Below are positions 1-9,066 of a stretch of DNA of 64,000 nucleotides, piece after piece; position 1 is the first letter of the stretch, and every line of letters starts with the position of its first letter. Made by a program: the position numbers and the translations under genes. The notes beneath the pieces were generated by a model. The model worked only from the letters and a program-made list of their open reading frames with translations. It did no database searches and was not told the DNA's origin. This stretch comes from Aquidulcibacter paucihalophilus (lineage in GTDB: Bacteria; Pseudomonadota; Alphaproteobacteria; Caulobacterales; Aquidulcibacteraceae), in contig NZ_NCSQ01000166.1 in the NCBI RefSeq assembly GCF_002105465.1, forward strand, positions 570 through 64,569, given 5' to 3'.

Positions 1-818
1 AGCGGCAAGAGATCGCGCTGCACGCCTTCGCGGCTGACATCGGCCCCTTGACGCTCTGCACGTGCGCAAATCTTGTCGACCTCATCGATAAAGACTACGC
101 CTTCGGTCTCGGCCAGAAGCAAGGCTTCTTGCGTGATGGAATCCTTGTCCAAAAGCTTGTCGCTTTCTTCGGTCACCAAAGGCTCATAGGCTTCGGCCAC
201 GGTGGTTTTGCGCGTGCGCTTCTTGGTGCCAGACAAGTTCTGCAGCATGGTGCCCAGATCAATCATACCGCCAGGGGCGCCAGGAAATTCCATCATCGAG
301 GCGGCAGGAGAGCTCACGTCAAAATCAAGCTCGATCTCTTTGTCGGCCAAGAGACCGCCGCGTAGTTTTTTGCGGAATGCTTCGCGCGTGCCTTGGCTCG
401 CCTCGGTACCGACAAGGGCGTCCAGAACCCGGTCTTCTGCCATGGCTTCGGCTTTGGCGCGCACATCTTTGCGGCGGCGGTCGCGCACCAGATGAATGGC
501 TGCCTCCACCAGATCTCGGATGATCTGATCCACGTCACGGCCGACATAGCCGACTTCGGTAAACTTGGTGGCTTCGACCTTTACAAAGGGTGCGCCGGCC
601 AGCTTGGCTAGACGACGGGCAATCTCGGTCTTGCCGACGCCCGTGGGCCCGATCATCAAAATATTTTTGGGTGTCGTTTCTTCGCGCAGCTTTTCCGGCA
701 AGCGTTTCCGCCGCCAACGATTGCGTAGCGCGATGGCCACTGCGCGCTTGGCATCAGACTGGCCAATCACATGGCGGTCAAGCTCGGAAACAATTTCACG
801 GGGGGAAAGGTCAGTCAT
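1..818 (-). CDS. hslU: HslU, ATPase subunit of the HslVU protease (3' end cut by window edge)
   Basis: AAA+ unfoldase that feeds substrates into the HslV peptidase in the cytoplasm. The reading frame is open from the ATG at 818 to the left edge, about 272 codons of a family that usually has 430-450, so the C-terminal part lies outside. Visible motifs are the start [10 protein letters not shown], Walker [10 protein letters not shown] near residue 57, the pore-type stretch EVGYVGRDV near residue 89, and Walker [10 protein letters not shown] near residue 243. The charged region between them fits the I-domain. The ATG overlaps the hslV stop as ATGA (815-818), so the two subunits should be translated together. 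Product certain; partial only because of the window. Confidence 0.97.
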   Translation of the reverse strand, partial: MTDLSPREIVSELDRHVIGQSDAKRAVAIALRNRWRRKRLPEKLREETTPKNILMIGPTGVGKTEIARRLAKLAGAPFVKVEATKFTEVGYVGRDVDQIIRDLVEAAIHLVRDRRRKDVRAKAEAMAEDRVLDALVGTEASQGTREAFRKKLRGGLLADKEIELDFDVSSPAASMMEFPGAPGGMIDLGTMLQNLSGTKKRTRKTTVAEAYEPLVTEESDKLLDKDSITQEALLLAETEGVVFIDEVDKICARAERQGADVSREGVQRDLLP

Positions 819-1378
819 TCTACAGTCGCCAATTGTTCTAGGGTCAGATTGCCATTGGTATAGACACAAATATCGGCAGCAATCGCCATGGCTTTACGGG
901 CGATGGTTTCAGCGTCGAGGTCTTGCTCATAAAGGGCGCGAGCAGCGGCCAAAGCGTAGCCCCCACCCGAGCCGATGGCCGCGACCGCATGGTCGGGTTC
1001 CAGCACATCACCTGTGCCGGTCAGCACATAGGTGCCATGTTTGTCGGCGCAGATCAGCATGGCTTCTAAGCGGCGCAAATAGCGGTCGGTTCGCCAATCC
1101 TTCGCCAGTTCCACGCAGGCGCGCAGCAATTGGTTGGGAAAGCGCTCCAGCTTGGCTTCGAGGCGCTCAAACAAGGTGAAGGCGTCAGCTGTCGCCCCGG
1201 CAAAGCCCGTCAACACGGTGCCGCCTGCCAAGGTTCTAACCTTGCGCGCCCCATGCTTCATAACTGTATTGCCAACCGAGACTTGCCCGTCGCCCACGAC
1301 GACCACTTTGCCGCCTTTGCGCACTGCCAAAATCGTTGTGCCGCGCCAGTCGGCGGCGGGACGTTCAAAATCGCTCAT
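815..1378 (-). CDS. hslV: HslV, threonine peptidase subunit of HslVU
   Basis: Proteasome-like peptidase (family T1B) that forms the double hexameric core of the cytoplasmic HslVU heat-shock protease. It has 187 residues. The catalytic threonine of the mature protein is expected at residue 14 (..[16 protein letters not shown]..), so 13 residues precede it and should be removed; such an N-terminal extension is common in alphaproteobacterial HslV. Conserved blocks are [25 protein letters not shown] and [16 protein letters not shown]. The TGA stop overlaps the hslU ATG. A sigma-32-like promoter lies directly upstream, leaving almost no room for a leader. Confidence 0.97.
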   Translation of the reverse strand: MSDFERPAADWRGTTILAVRKGGKVVVVGDGQVSVGNTVMKHGARKVRTLAGGTVLTGFAGATADAFTLFERLEAKLERFPNQLLRACVELAKDWRTDRYLRRLEAMLICADKHGTYVLTGTGDVLEPDHAVAAIGSGGGYALAAARALYEQDLDAETIARKAMAIAADICVYTNGNLTLEQLATVE

Positions 1379-1385
1379 GCCTATG

Positions 1386-1414
1386 TAATGGCGTCTGTGC
1401 GGGCTGACTTCAAG
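1386..1414 (-). promoter_or_regulatory. Candidate sigma-32 (heat-shock) promoter of hslVU
   Basis: On the minus strand CTTGAA (plus 1409-1414) is followed after 15 bases by CGCCATTA (plus 1386-1393). The sigma-32 consensus is CTTGAAA with a CCCCATNT-type -10. Only seven bases separate the -10 box from the hslV ATG at 1378, so the transcript would be leaderless or nearly so. Position in front of a classic heat-shock operon supports the call; it rests on motif matching only. Confidence 0.5.
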
Positions 1415-1429
1415 GCGCGCGCCGCCCTC

Positions 1430-3181
1430 TTAGCTGGTACGGCGCAGTCCCTCGATGGTGGGTGCAGGGCTCAAGCCATCGGCCCGGGCCGCCCAATTGC
1501 GGGCGTGGGCTTCAAATTGGTCAGCAGACATGGGCGAGCCAAAGAGATAGCCTTGGCCTAAAGTCGCGCCGCGTTTCTTCAAGAAGGCCGCTTGTTCTTG
1601 GGTTTCAACCCCTTCGGCAACCGTCTCATAATTCAGACCGCCAGCCATCGCGATGATGGTCTCAATCATGGTCGGCGCATTGCGGTCCTTGCCCAAAGCG
1701 CGGATAAAGCTTTGGTCGATTTTAAACACGTCAAACGGCATACGGGTAAGCGCAGCCAAGTTGGAGTGGCCTGTCCCAAAGTCATCAATGGCAATTCGCA
1801 CGCCCTTATCGCGCAAGGGTTCCAGCAGGCGGATCACCCGGTCTGGATTGCTCATGGCGATAGATTCGGTGATCTCCAACTCAAACAGCGAGGCGGGTAG
1901 GCCCGTCTCGGCCAAAATACTTTGCACCTTGGCTGTGAAGTTGTCGTCATTAAACTGCATGGCCGACACATTGACCGCGACGCGAAGGGCAATGCCCCGG
2001 CGCAGCCAAGCGGCCGCCTTTTTTGCGGCATCGCGCATGATGTAATCGCCCAAAGGTGCGATCAGACCAGTTTCTTCTGCGGCGGTGATAAATTTGGTGG
2101 GCGACACCATGCCTTGGGTCGGATGGTTCCAGCGCACCAAGGCTTCGCAGCCATGAATGCGGCCGGTGCCCAAGTCCACTTTCGGCTGGAAATAGGCCAT
2201 GAACTGGCCTTGCTCGATCCCCGCACGAATTTCATTCTCCAAGACCAGCTTTTCCAACGCGCGCTGGTTCATCTTGCGGGTGAAGAACACGCTGCGGTTG
2301 CGACCGCCGTTGCGGGCATGGCTGAGGGCTAGATCGGCAGAGCGCAAAACTTCTTCGCCTGTCTCGCCATCTTGCGGGAAGATCGCGATACCCGCGCAGG
2401 CCCCAAGCACGATGCGGTGGCCACCCAGTTCAAAGTGCTGGCGCAAGCCCGCAGCAACCAATTGCGCAAAGCGGCCGGCTTGGGTCGGGTCATCAATATC
2501 GGGGATCAACACGGCAAATTCTGAAATTCCCGTCCGCGCAAGCAGCGCAGGTCGGGCAATACAGGTCTGCAGGCGTACAATCCGGTCGGACGCCCGCACG
2601 GCCGCCGAAAGTCGTTCCGCCACAAGGCCCAATAATTCCTCGCCCGCAATCTGGCCGAGCGTTTCTTGCACGCGGATAAATTTGTCGACGTCGATGGAGA
2701 TGACAGCCCCTACCAGATTATTTGCCGCATTGGATTTGGCGGCCTCATCGGTTTCTTGGCGGAAGCGGTCTCGGTTGGGCAGCTCGGTGATGGTGTCTAC
2801 AAAAGCCAATTGCTGGATACGCTTCATGGAAGCATCCAAGCGCTGCATCATACGGTTTAAGGCACGAGCCAGAATCTCAAGCTCATCGCCAGAGCGAATA
2901 TCGAGGCGAACGCCCAGGCGCTTTAGATTGGTCTGTTGGGCAAATTCGGTCAGGTCGCGCAACGGATCGGTAATCCGCGTCACAAAGGCATAGAAGGCCG
3001 CAGTCGCCAGCACCGCTGACAAAGTCGACCCGCCAATGGCCCAAGCTAGGGCTGGTCCACGACCAATTGTAAAGCTTAGCATGACGATCATGCCCAGCAT
3101 CACAAGACTCATCAAGCCAAGGAAAGCCAAAGTAAGCTTCCCGGCGAGCGTCTTTAGGATGTTTTCCAGCCAGTCTTTCAC
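1430..3181 (-). CDS. Membrane HAMP-GGDEF(degenerate)-EAL protein, probable c-di-GMP phosphodiesterase
   Basis: 583 residues starting at GTG. Two transmembrane segments (about 12-38 and 44-66) enclose only a very short periplasmic loop. A HAMP linker (about 67-122), a GGDEF-fold domain (about 125-295) and an EAL domain (about 310-560) follow. The cyclase signature reads GISEF at 218-222, so diguanylate cyclase activity is unlikely. The EAL domain keeps its landmarks: CEALVRW (346-348 = EAL), the NVSA stretch near 404, DDFGTG at 466, KIDQSF at 487 and AEGVET near 522. I infer an active phosphodiesterase with a regulatory or GTP-sensing GGDEF-like domain. It is transcribed towards hslVU but has its own frame and a 51-base gap; the signal sensed is unknown. 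Confidence 0.9.
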   Translation of the reverse strand: MKDWLENILKTLAGKLTLAFLGLMSLVMLGMIVMLSFTIGRGPALAWAIGGSTLSAVLATAAFYAFVTRITDPLRDLTEFAQQTNLKRLGVRLDIRSGDELEILARALNRMMQRLDASMKRIQQLAFVDTITELPNRDRFRQETDEAAKSNAANNLVGAVISIDVDKFIRVQETLGQIAGEELLGLVAERLSAAVRASDRIVRLQTCIARPALLARTGISEFAVLIPDIDDPTQAGRFAQLVAAGLRQHFELGGHRIVLGACAGIAIFPQDGETGEEVLRSADLALSHARNGGRNRSVFFTRKMNQRALEKLVLENEIRAGIEQGQFMAYFQPKVDLGTGRIHGCEALVRWNHPTQGMVSPTKFITAAEETGLIAPLGDYIMRDAAKKAAAWLRRGIALRVAVNVSAMQFNDDNFTAKVQSILAETGLPASLFELEITESIAMSNPDRVIRLLEPLRDKGVRIAIDDFGTGHSNLAALTRMPFDVFKIDQSFIRALGKDRNAPTMIETIIAMAGGLNYETVAEGVETQEQAAFLKKRGATLGQGYLFGSPMSADQFEAHARNWAARADGLSPAPTIEGLRRTS

Positions 3182-3411
3182 TAAACTTTGCGCCCAAAAG
3201 TTCGGGATTCGGCGACAGAGCCAATCAGTTCCCAGAACACCTTATCCTGTTTGCACACATTAGGTTGACGTGGCCTTAACCCGCAGGCCGCAGATGCACA
3301 CTGTAACCAGCACGATCGCTGGTTTCCTTTGTCTTCCCAAAGCGCTAAGAGGGGGCCGTTCGCGCCAATTTATGGCGGGTTCACCTAGACCATCAGCGGA
3401 AAGATCTCATC

Positions 3412-3999
3412 GTGCGAACGGCTACCATTCAGCGCAATACGAAAGAAACGCAAATCTCGGTCACCATGAATTTGGACGGGACGGGCATTGCCAAGGTTTC
3501 GACTGGAATTGGCTTTTTTGACCATATGCTGGAAAGCTTTGCTAAGCATGCGCTGATTGATCTGACGGTTGAGACCAAGGGCGACCTGCATATCGATATG
3601 CACCACACGGTCGAGGACACCGGCATTGTGATGGGCCAAGCACTCAAGAGCGCTTTGGGTGACTTTGCCGGCATTCGCCGCTTTGGCCATGCCTATATCC
3701 CGATGGACGAGACCTTGTCGCGCGCTTCCCTTGATTTGGCCAACCGGCCCTATTTGGTCTGGAATGTGCATTTTGAGCGGCCAAAGGTCGGCGAGATGGA
3801 CACTGAATTGTTCAAGGAATGGTTCCATGCCTTTGCAGGCAATGGGGGCGTGTGTCTGCATGTCGAAAACCTCTATGGGCAGAATACGCACCATATTATC
3901 GAGAGCTGTTATAAAGCCCTCGCGCGCGCCCTGCGGGTCGCGATTGAAATTGATCCCCGTTTGAATGGGGCGGTCGCCTCCACAAAGGGCGTCCTTTAA
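3412..3999 (+). CDS. hisB: Imidazoleglycerol-phosphate dehydratase
   Basis: Dehydrates imidazole-glycerol phosphate to imidazole-acetol phosphate in histidine biosynthesis. It has 195 residues, the size of the monofunctional enzyme without the phosphatase domain found in enterobacterial HisB. Metal-binding motifs are visible: HHTVEDTGI near residue 63, FFDHML near residue 35, and NTHHIIE near residue 158. The start is GTG at 3412 with a GGAAAG ribosome site about 10 bases upstream. First gene of a tight hisB-H-A-F-E operon. The 230-base gap to the divergent EAL gene should hold its promoter; I recognised no attenuator peptide there. Confidence 0.97.
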   Translation: MRTATIQRNTKETQISVTMNLDGTGIAKVSTGIGFFDHMLESFAKHALIDLTVETKGDLHIDMHHTVEDTGIVMGQALKSALGDFAGIRRFGHAYIPMDETLSRASLDLANRPYLVWNVHFERPKVGEMDTELFKEWFHAFAGNGGVCLHVENLYGQNTHHIIESCYKALARALRVAIEIDPRLNGAVASTKGVL

Positions 4000-4008
4000 G
4001 GCACGGAA

Positions 4009-4629
4009 ATGCTTACCTTAATTGACTATGGCTCTGGCAATCTTCGTTCCGCGGAGAAGGCGTTGGTTGCAGCAGGAGCGCGCGATGTCTGTGTGACAAG
4101 AGACCCCGATCGTATCGCTAGGGCCGATCAGATCGTTTTGCCCGGTGTGGGTGCCTTTGCCGATTGCGCGGCCAATCTGGATGCCGTCGATGGTCTGCGC
4201 GAAGCTTTAGAGACCCGCGTGCGCGAAGAGGGTGCGGCCTTCCTTGGGATTTGTGTCGGCATGCAACTGCTCGCCGATGTGGGTATTGAGTTTGGTTCAA
4301 CTCCCGGCCTTGGTTGGATTGGCGGAAAAACGTCGGTCATTGAACCGGGCGCGGCAGAGTTGAAGGTCCCCCATATGGGCTGGAACACGGCTGAGCCCAC
4401 CGGCAGTGCGGTGTTGGAGAAGGCGTGGGGCGGCGCGCAAGATGTCTATTTCGTCCATTCCTTTGCGTTTCGCGCGGCGCATGCAGGCGATGTCGCAGCT
4501 TGGTGCACTTATGGGGCGGATCGGTTTGCCGCCGCCGTCCAGAAGGACAATGTGATGGGCGTGCAATTTCACCCCGAAAAAAGCCAAAGGGCCGGCCTCG
4601 CCCTTTTGGAAGAGTGGCTAAAGCAATGA
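4009..4629 (+). CDS. hisH: Imidazole glycerol phosphate synthase, glutaminase subunit HisH
   Basis: Class I glutamine amidotransferase that delivers ammonia to HisF. 206 residues. The catalytic triad is visible: Cys82 in FLGICVGMQLL, and His188 with Glu190 in VQFHPEK. The N-terminus LTLIDYGSGNLRS and the oxyanion-strand PGVGAF are family hallmarks. It starts nine bases after hisB, and its TGA overlaps the ATG of hisA (ATGA at 4626-4629). Confidence 0.97.
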   Translation: MLTLIDYGSGNLRSAEKALVAAGARDVCVTRDPDRIARADQIVLPGVGAFADCAANLDAVDGLREALETRVREEGAAFLGICVGMQLLADVGIEFGSTPGLGWIGGKTSVIEPGAAELKVPHMGWNTAEPTGSAVLEKAWGGAQDVYFVHSFAFRAAHAGDVAAWCTYGADRFAAAVQKDNVMGVQFHPEKSQRAGLALLEEWLKQ

Positions 4630-5348
4630 TCCTGTATCCCGCAATTGACTTGAAAGACGGACAGGCCGTGCGCCTCTATAAGGGCGACTTTGCGCAAATG
4701 ACGGTGTTTGACACCGATCCAGCGGCACGCGCGGCAAGCTTTGAAGCCATGGGCTTTGGCTATTTGCATATTGTGGATTTGGATGGTGCCCTAAAGGGAG
4801 CCGGGGCAAATCTCGACGCCATTGCCGCCATTCGCGCCCGGACAAGCCTGCCCATGCAAGTGGGCGGCGGTATTCGCGACTTGAAAGCGATTGAGAAGAC
4901 CCTTTCCATGGGCGTTACCCGCGTCATTCTAGGCACGATTGCCGCCAAACAACCCCAGTTCGTGCGCGAAGCCGCCAAAGCCTTTCCGGGCCAGGTGGCG
5001 GTAGGCATTGATGCCATTGACGGCATGGTCGCGGTTGAAGGGTGGGTGGAGACAACGAATTTGGCGGCGCTAGACCTCGCCCGCCAGTTTGAAGATGCAG
5101 GCGTGGCCGCCTTGATCGTTACCGATGTCGGGCGCGACGGCACCAAGACTGGGATTAACATCGACTTCACCGGTGCGATTGCTGATGCGGTCGCCATGGA
5201 TGTCATCGCGTCTGGCGGCTTGGCAGGGGTGCAGGATATTGCCGCCCTCAAAGTCCGTCCGGGTACGCCAGTAGCGGGGGCGATTTTGGGCCGGGCGTTG
5301 TATGATGGCCTGATCGACCCGGTCGAAGCCTTAATGGCTGCGGCATGA
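4626..5348 (+). CDS. hisA: ProFAR isomerase HisA
   Basis: (Beta/alpha)8-barrel isomerase converting ProFAR to PRFAR in histidine synthesis. The ATG at 4626 overlaps the hisH stop and gives the canonical N-terminus [20 protein letters not shown], 240 residues; the frame is open further upstream but that part is not HisA-like. Catalytic aspartates are Asp8 and the Asp of [12 protein letters not shown] near residue 160-165. Phosphate-binding loops GGGIRD and SGGLAGV are present. Its TGA overlaps the hisF ATG. Confidence 0.97.
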   Translation: MILYPAIDLKDGQAVRLYKGDFAQMTVFDTDPAARAASFEAMGFGYLHIVDLDGALKGAGANLDAIAAIRARTSLPMQVGGGIRDLKAIEKTLSMGVTRVILGTIAAKQPQFVREAAKAFPGQVAVGIDAIDGMVAVEGWVETTNLAALDLARQFEDAGVAALIVTDVGRDGTKTGINIDFTGAIADAVAMDVIASGGLAGVQDIAALKVRPGTPVAGAILGRALYDGLIDPVEALMAAA

Positions 5349-6127
5349 GCCTAAAAGTTCGCATCATACCTTGCTTGGATGTGAAGGACGGCCGCGTTGT
5401 TAAAGGCGTCCAGTTTGAAGGGCTACGCGATGCGGGCGATCCGGTCGAACAAGCCCAATTTTACGACGCCGAGGGGGCAGACGAAATTTGCTTTCTCGAT
5501 ATCTCGGCCAGTCATGAAGGCCGGGGTACGCTTTTAGACGTCGTCCGTCGCACGGCAGAAGTCTGCTTTACGCCTTTGACGGTTGGGGGCGGTGTGCGCA
5601 CGACTGACGATTTCCGCGCACTTCTGCTCGCGGGGGCCGATAAGGTCGCGATCAATACATCCGCCGTCAAAGACCCGAACTTAGTGACTGCTGCCGCGCG
5701 CCGCTTTGGGGCCCAATGTGTCGTGGTCGCCATTGACGCCAAGCAAACAGGCCCAGAACGTTGGGAAATCTTCACCCATGGTGGCCGCAATCCAACCGGC
5801 CTAGATGCATTGGCCTTTGCCAAGGACGTCGTTGACCGTGGTGCGGGGGAGCTTTTGGTCACCTCCATGGATAAGGATGGCACCAGGTCGGGCTATGATT
5901 TGGCCCTGACGCGCGCCATAGCCGATCGCGTCTCGGTGCCCGTGATCGCTTCGGGTGGGGTTGGCAATTTGGGCGATCTCGTCGCTGGCATCACGCAAGG
6001 CCATGCCAATGCCGTTCTGGCAGCATCGATTTTTCACTTCCGAACCCATACATTGGCCGAGGCGCGGGCAGCTTTGGCTGCAGCCGGTGCCAAAGTGCGG
6101 CAACCGATCCAAGGAAACCTGCGATGA
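5345..6127 (+). CDS. hisF: Imidazole glycerol phosphate synthase, cyclase subunit HisF
   Basis: Cyclase half of the HisFH complex; it joins PRFAR with ammonia to give imidazole-glycerol phosphate and AICAR. 260 residues, typical length. Signature features are [16 protein letters not shown] (catalytic Asp12), TVGGGVRT, and [13 protein letters not shown] carrying the second catalytic Asp. Both of its ends show four-base ATGA overlaps, with hisA and with hisE, which implies translational coupling. HisF and HisA are paralogous barrels lying side by side. Confidence 0.97.
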   Translation: MSLKVRIIPCLDVKDGRVVKGVQFEGLRDAGDPVEQAQFYDAEGADEICFLDISASHEGRGTLLDVVRRTAEVCFTPLTVGGGVRTTDDFRALLLAGADKVAINTSAVKDPNLVTAAARRFGAQCVVVAIDAKQTGPERWEIFTHGGRNPTGLDALAFAKDVVDRGAGELLVTSMDKDGTRSGYDLALTRAIADRVSVPVIASGGVGNLGDLVAGITQGHANAVLAASIFHFRTHTLAEARAALAAAGAKVRQPIQGNLR

Positions 6128-6456
6128 GTGAAACCTTAGGCCACGCCTTAGACCAGCTGTTGGCGGATGTAGCTGAAAAAGCCAAAGCCGATCCAGGCCA
6201 AAGCTATACCGCGAAACTGCTGCAAGGCGGTCCAGTCTTATGTGGCAAGAAGCTAGGCGAAGAAGGTGTTGAAACCGCTTTGGCCATTGCTGGCGGCACG
6301 GCAGAGGAAATCGCTAAGGAAGCTGCTGATCTTCTCTATCACTTAAGTGTAGGTCTCCTCGCACGGGGGGTAACCGGGGCCGATGTCGCCGCCATTCTAG
6401 AAGCCCGCCGTGGCACATCGGGCCTAGATGAAAAGGCTGCGAGAGCACAATCATGA
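6124..6456 (+). CDS. hisE: Phosphoribosyl-ATP pyrophosphatase HisE
   Basis: Second step of histidine synthesis, hydrolysing PR-ATP to PR-AMP. 110 residues of MazG-like all-alpha fold. Recognisable blocks are [23 protein letters not shown] and [14 protein letters not shown], with the metal-binding E-E...E-x-x-D pattern. It is a stand-alone HisE; the HisI cyclohydrolase is not in this window. It overlaps hisF by four bases and is itself overlapped by the following acetyltransferase. Confidence 0.96.
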   Translation: MSETLGHALDQLLADVAEKAKADPGQSYTAKLLQGGPVLCGKKLGEEGVETALAIAGGTAEEIAKEAADLLYHLSVGLLARGVTGADVAAILEARRGTSGLDEKAARAQS

Positions 6457-6974
6457 TCGGCGAGCTGCATATTCGATTGGCTGAAGACGCCGACGCAGAA
6501 GCTTTAGCAGCCTTTGGTGCCAAGACATTTCTCGCCACCTTTGGCCACCTCTATCCACCAGAAGACAAAGAATTTTTCATGGCCGCCCGCTATAGCTTGG
6601 AGCGGACCTTGCAAGATATTCGCGATCCCGTCAGGGCTATGACCGTGGTTTATCACGGCGATGATCTGGTTGCCTTCCTCGATTGTGGACCTTTGACCCT
6701 GCCTGTAGAGGCCCCTGAGCCTGACGCCTTGGAGCTTTATCGCCTTTATCTCGATGAAACCCAAAAGGGCACGGGTCTGGCTCACAGATTGATGGACATG
6801 GCGATCGATTGGGCGCGCGAAAAACCGGCCCCTGCCCTTTATCTCGGGGTGTGGTCACAGAATGAGCGCGCCAAGCGCCTCTACACCAAATATGGCTTTG
6901 AAATTATTGGTGCCTATCACTTCAAAGTCGGCAATACACTCGATGATGAGCGGATCATGCGGCTCGCGCTCTAG
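6453..6974 (+). CDS. GNAT-family N-acetyltransferase
   Basis: 173 residues. The acetyl-CoA binding loop (motif A) is seen as QKGTGLAHRLMDMAIDWA near residues 106-124. This is followed by LYLGVWSQNERAKRLYTKYGFE, the usual beta5/alpha4 region. The N-terminus IRLAEDADAEALAAFG is also typical. It overlaps hisE by four bases, so it belongs to the his transcript, yet nothing shows a role in histidine synthesis. The substrate cannot be told; a small molecule or a protein N-terminus are both possible. Confidence 0.85.
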   Translation: MIGELHIRLAEDADAEALAAFGAKTFLATFGHLYPPEDKEFFMAARYSLERTLQDIRDPVRAMTVVYHGDDLVAFLDCGPLTLPVEAPEPDALELYRLYLDETQKGTGLAHRLMDMAIDWAREKPAPALYLGVWSQNERAKRLYTKYGFEIIGAYHFKVGNTLDDERIMRLAL

Positions 6975-6984
6975 GTTGTGGCGC

Positions 6985-7764
6985 TTAGACCAGACCCAAA
7001 GCTTTGGACAGAGAAAATAGGCTCGTTACAGTCAAGACCGTGCCGACCAGATACAACAATTGTTTGGCGGGGACCCGCTTGGCCAAAATCGCCCCGAAGG
7101 GGGCTGCCATCAGGCCGCCAATGATCAGGCCGACGGTAGCCAGCGTAAAGGCTTCCCAGCCCAAGGTGGCGATAAAGGTGGCTGAAATAACCGTGGTGAG
7201 GAAGAATTCTGCCGTATTGACGGTTCCGATCGTCATGCGCGGCTCTGTCCCCTGAACCAATAGGTTGGAAGTCACCACTGGCCCCCACCCGCCGCCACCG
7301 ACCGCGTCCAAAAAGCCACCAACCAAACCGAGGGGTCCGGCATATTTGGCTGTCCGATGGGGTTGGCCCTTTGTCATGCGCCAACCGCGCCAGAGCAGAT
7401 AGACGCCGATACAGGCCAAATAGGCCATCACATAGGGCCGTGCGGTGTCCGCATGAATATTGGCCAAGAGGTAGGCCCCAGTAATCCCGCCAATCATGCC
7501 GGGGATAACCAGTGTTGCGAAAAGCTTCCAATTTACATTGCGGTGGATCGTATGGCTTACGGCTGAAGCGGCCGTGGTAAAGACCTCAACAATATGGACC
7601 GTCGACGATGCTTTGGCCGGCGGCATGCCCATGACACTGACCAATAAGGTGCTGGTGATCACGCCAAAGGCCATGCCTAAAGCCCCATCCACCAATTGCG
7701 CGACAAAGCCGACCGCGATGAACGGCCAGATGTCGTGCCAATGATGGCTGATGAACTCAATCAC
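6985..7764 (-). CDS. TSUP (TauE/SafE) family membrane transporter
   Basis: 259-residue polytopic protein with about eight hydrophobic segments. Family features are the start HDIWPFIAVGFVAQLVDGALGMAFG, then SSTVHIVEVFTTAASAVSH, and in the second half the repeat-like GGFLDAVGGGGWGPVV with NTAEFFLT. TSUP members export sulfite, sulfoacetate or related anions, or take up anions. It converges on the his operon with a ten-base gap. The next genes (aminotransferase, cysteine synthase) and the sulfonate cluster suggest a sulfur anion as substrate, which is inference from context. Confidence 0.88.
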   Translation of the reverse strand: MIEFISHHWHDIWPFIAVGFVAQLVDGALGMAFGVITSTLLVSVMGMPPAKASSTVHIVEVFTTAASAVSHTIHRNVNWKLFATLVIPGMIGGITGAYLLANIHADTARPYVMAYLACIGVYLLWRGWRMTKGQPHRTAKYAGPLGLVGGFLDAVGGGGWGPVVTSNLLVQGTEPRMTIGTVNTAEFFLTTVISATFIATLGWEAFTLATVGLIIGGLMAAPFGAILAKRVPAKQLLYLVGTVLTVTSLFSLSKALGLV

Positions 7765-7893
7765 AAAAAGCGCTCCAAGGCTGGCTTCGTTGAAAGTTAT
7801 CTATAAGCATCTGGGTTTATCCTAGCGATGAATGCAAGCTGCAAACAGCCGTTAGAGATACTATTGAACAGAGGTGCCGGAAAAATCGACATG

Positions 7894-9066
7894 TCAGGTC
7901 CGCATCGCTTGTCGCGCTTTGGCCAGCCTGCCAATCGCTTCCCGCAGAACCGTCTCTTGCTTGGCAAAACAGAGGCGGATGATGGGTGGGGCTTCCTCGG
8001 GCTTTTCGTACAAGCTCTGCAGCGGAATTGCGGCAACGCCATAGGTCTTTACGGCTTCAAAACAGAAATCAAGCGCGGGTCGATCAATGCCGGATTGTTG
8101 TAGGTCAAGGCACATGAAATAGGTTGCCGCACTGTCGAGCACGCAAAAACCCTGATCCGACAGCCCCTGACGCAAATTCTGATACGCGGCTTGATAGCCT
8201 AGGGCTTGCTCTTCAAACCAGGCTTTATCCCAGCCAAGCCCTTGCGCCACCGCGCCTTGTAGATGGGGTGGCGTGGTGAAGGTCAGAAATTGATGGGCTT
8301 TGCCAATCACCTTGGCAATCTCAGGGGCGGCACAAACAAAGCCCACTTTCCAGCCTGTCACGCCAAACATCTTACCCGCTGAGCCGATCTTAACCGTGCG
8401 GTCCGCCATGCCGGGCAGGCCCAGCAGCGATCGGTGTGGCTGATCGGTCAGGCGTACATGCTCCCACACTTCGTCACAGATGGCGATCAGATCATGGTCG
8501 TGGCAGAGTTTCCCAAGGCCCATAAGTTCTGCGTGGCTAAAGCTTCGCCCGGTCGGGTTCATGGGATTATTGAGGACAATGGCGCGGGTCTTTGCCGTGA
8601 TGGTCGCTTCAATCTCGGCCAAATCGAGATGCCAATGCGGCGGCTGCAGCGTGACGGTGCGCGGGATGGCGCCAGCCCGTGCGATCAAGGGGCGATAGGC
8701 GTCATAGGCTGGGTCAAGCACGATCACCTCATCGCCGGGGGACAGAAGCGCCAGAAAGTTTGCCGCCAAGGCCTCCGTTGCGCCCGAGGTAACAACCACC
8801 TGCTCAGCGCTCAGTGCCAAACCCTGATGGGCGGCGTAATGCTCTGCCACCGCTGCCCGAAGCGCTGGAATCCCCAGCATGGGGGGATATTGATTGCTGC
8901 CGGTCATCAGCCCCTCGCAGGCTAAACGTCGCAGCGCTTCTGGGCCTTGGCTGTCGGGGAAACCTTGGCCCAGATTGATGGCATCATGCGTGCGGGCCAG
9001 ACCCGACATCACTTCGAAAATTGTGGTCGGCAGGTCCGAAAAATGGGGGTTAAAGCCCGTACTCAC
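7894..9066 (-). CDS. PLP-dependent class I/II aminotransferase
   Basis: About 390 residues of fold-type I aminotransferase. Motifs: NLGQGFPDSQGPEAL near the N-terminus, VTSGATEALAANFLALL, NNPMNPTGRSFSHAEL, CDEVWEHV, and the PLP lysine in IGSAGKMFGVTGWKVGF. The pattern fits the methionine/kynurenine aminotransferase branch (YbdL/MtnE-like). I chose GTG at 9066, whose GTGA overlaps the stop of the upstream cysteine-synthase gene; a TTG at 9072 is the alternative. Location beside a cysteine synthase makes a sulfur amino acid a reasonable guess. Confidence 0.88.
   Translation of the reverse strand: MSTGFNPHFSDLPTTIFEVMSGLARTHDAINLGQGFPDSQGPEALRRLACEGLMTGSNQYPPMLGIPALRAAVAEHYAAHQGLALSAEQVVVTSGATEALAANFLALLSPGDEVIVLDPAYDAYRPLIARAGAIPRTVTLQPPHWHLDLAEIEATITAKTRAIVLNNPMNPTGRSFSHAELMGLGKLCHDHDLIAICDEVWEHVRLTDQPHRSLLGLPGMADRTVKIGSAGKMFGVTGWKVGFVCAAPEIAKVIGKAHQFLTFTTPPHLQGAVAQGLGWDKAWFEEQALGYQAAYQNLRQGLSDQGFCVLDSAATYFMCLDLQQSGIDRPALDFCFEAVKTYGVAAIPLQSLYEKPEEAPPIIRLCFAKQETVLREAIGRLAKARQAMRT

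Noticed and set aside
2199-2993. 264-codon frame on the plus strand inside the GGDEF-EAL gene
   Set aside because: Antisense to a clear multidomain protein; Ser/Arg/Pro-rich translation without motifs.
3270-3521. Possible leader peptide or small gene before hisB
   Set aside because: The frame overlaps hisB out of register, has no histidine run and no attenuator-type hairpins were seen, so a his leader is not supported.
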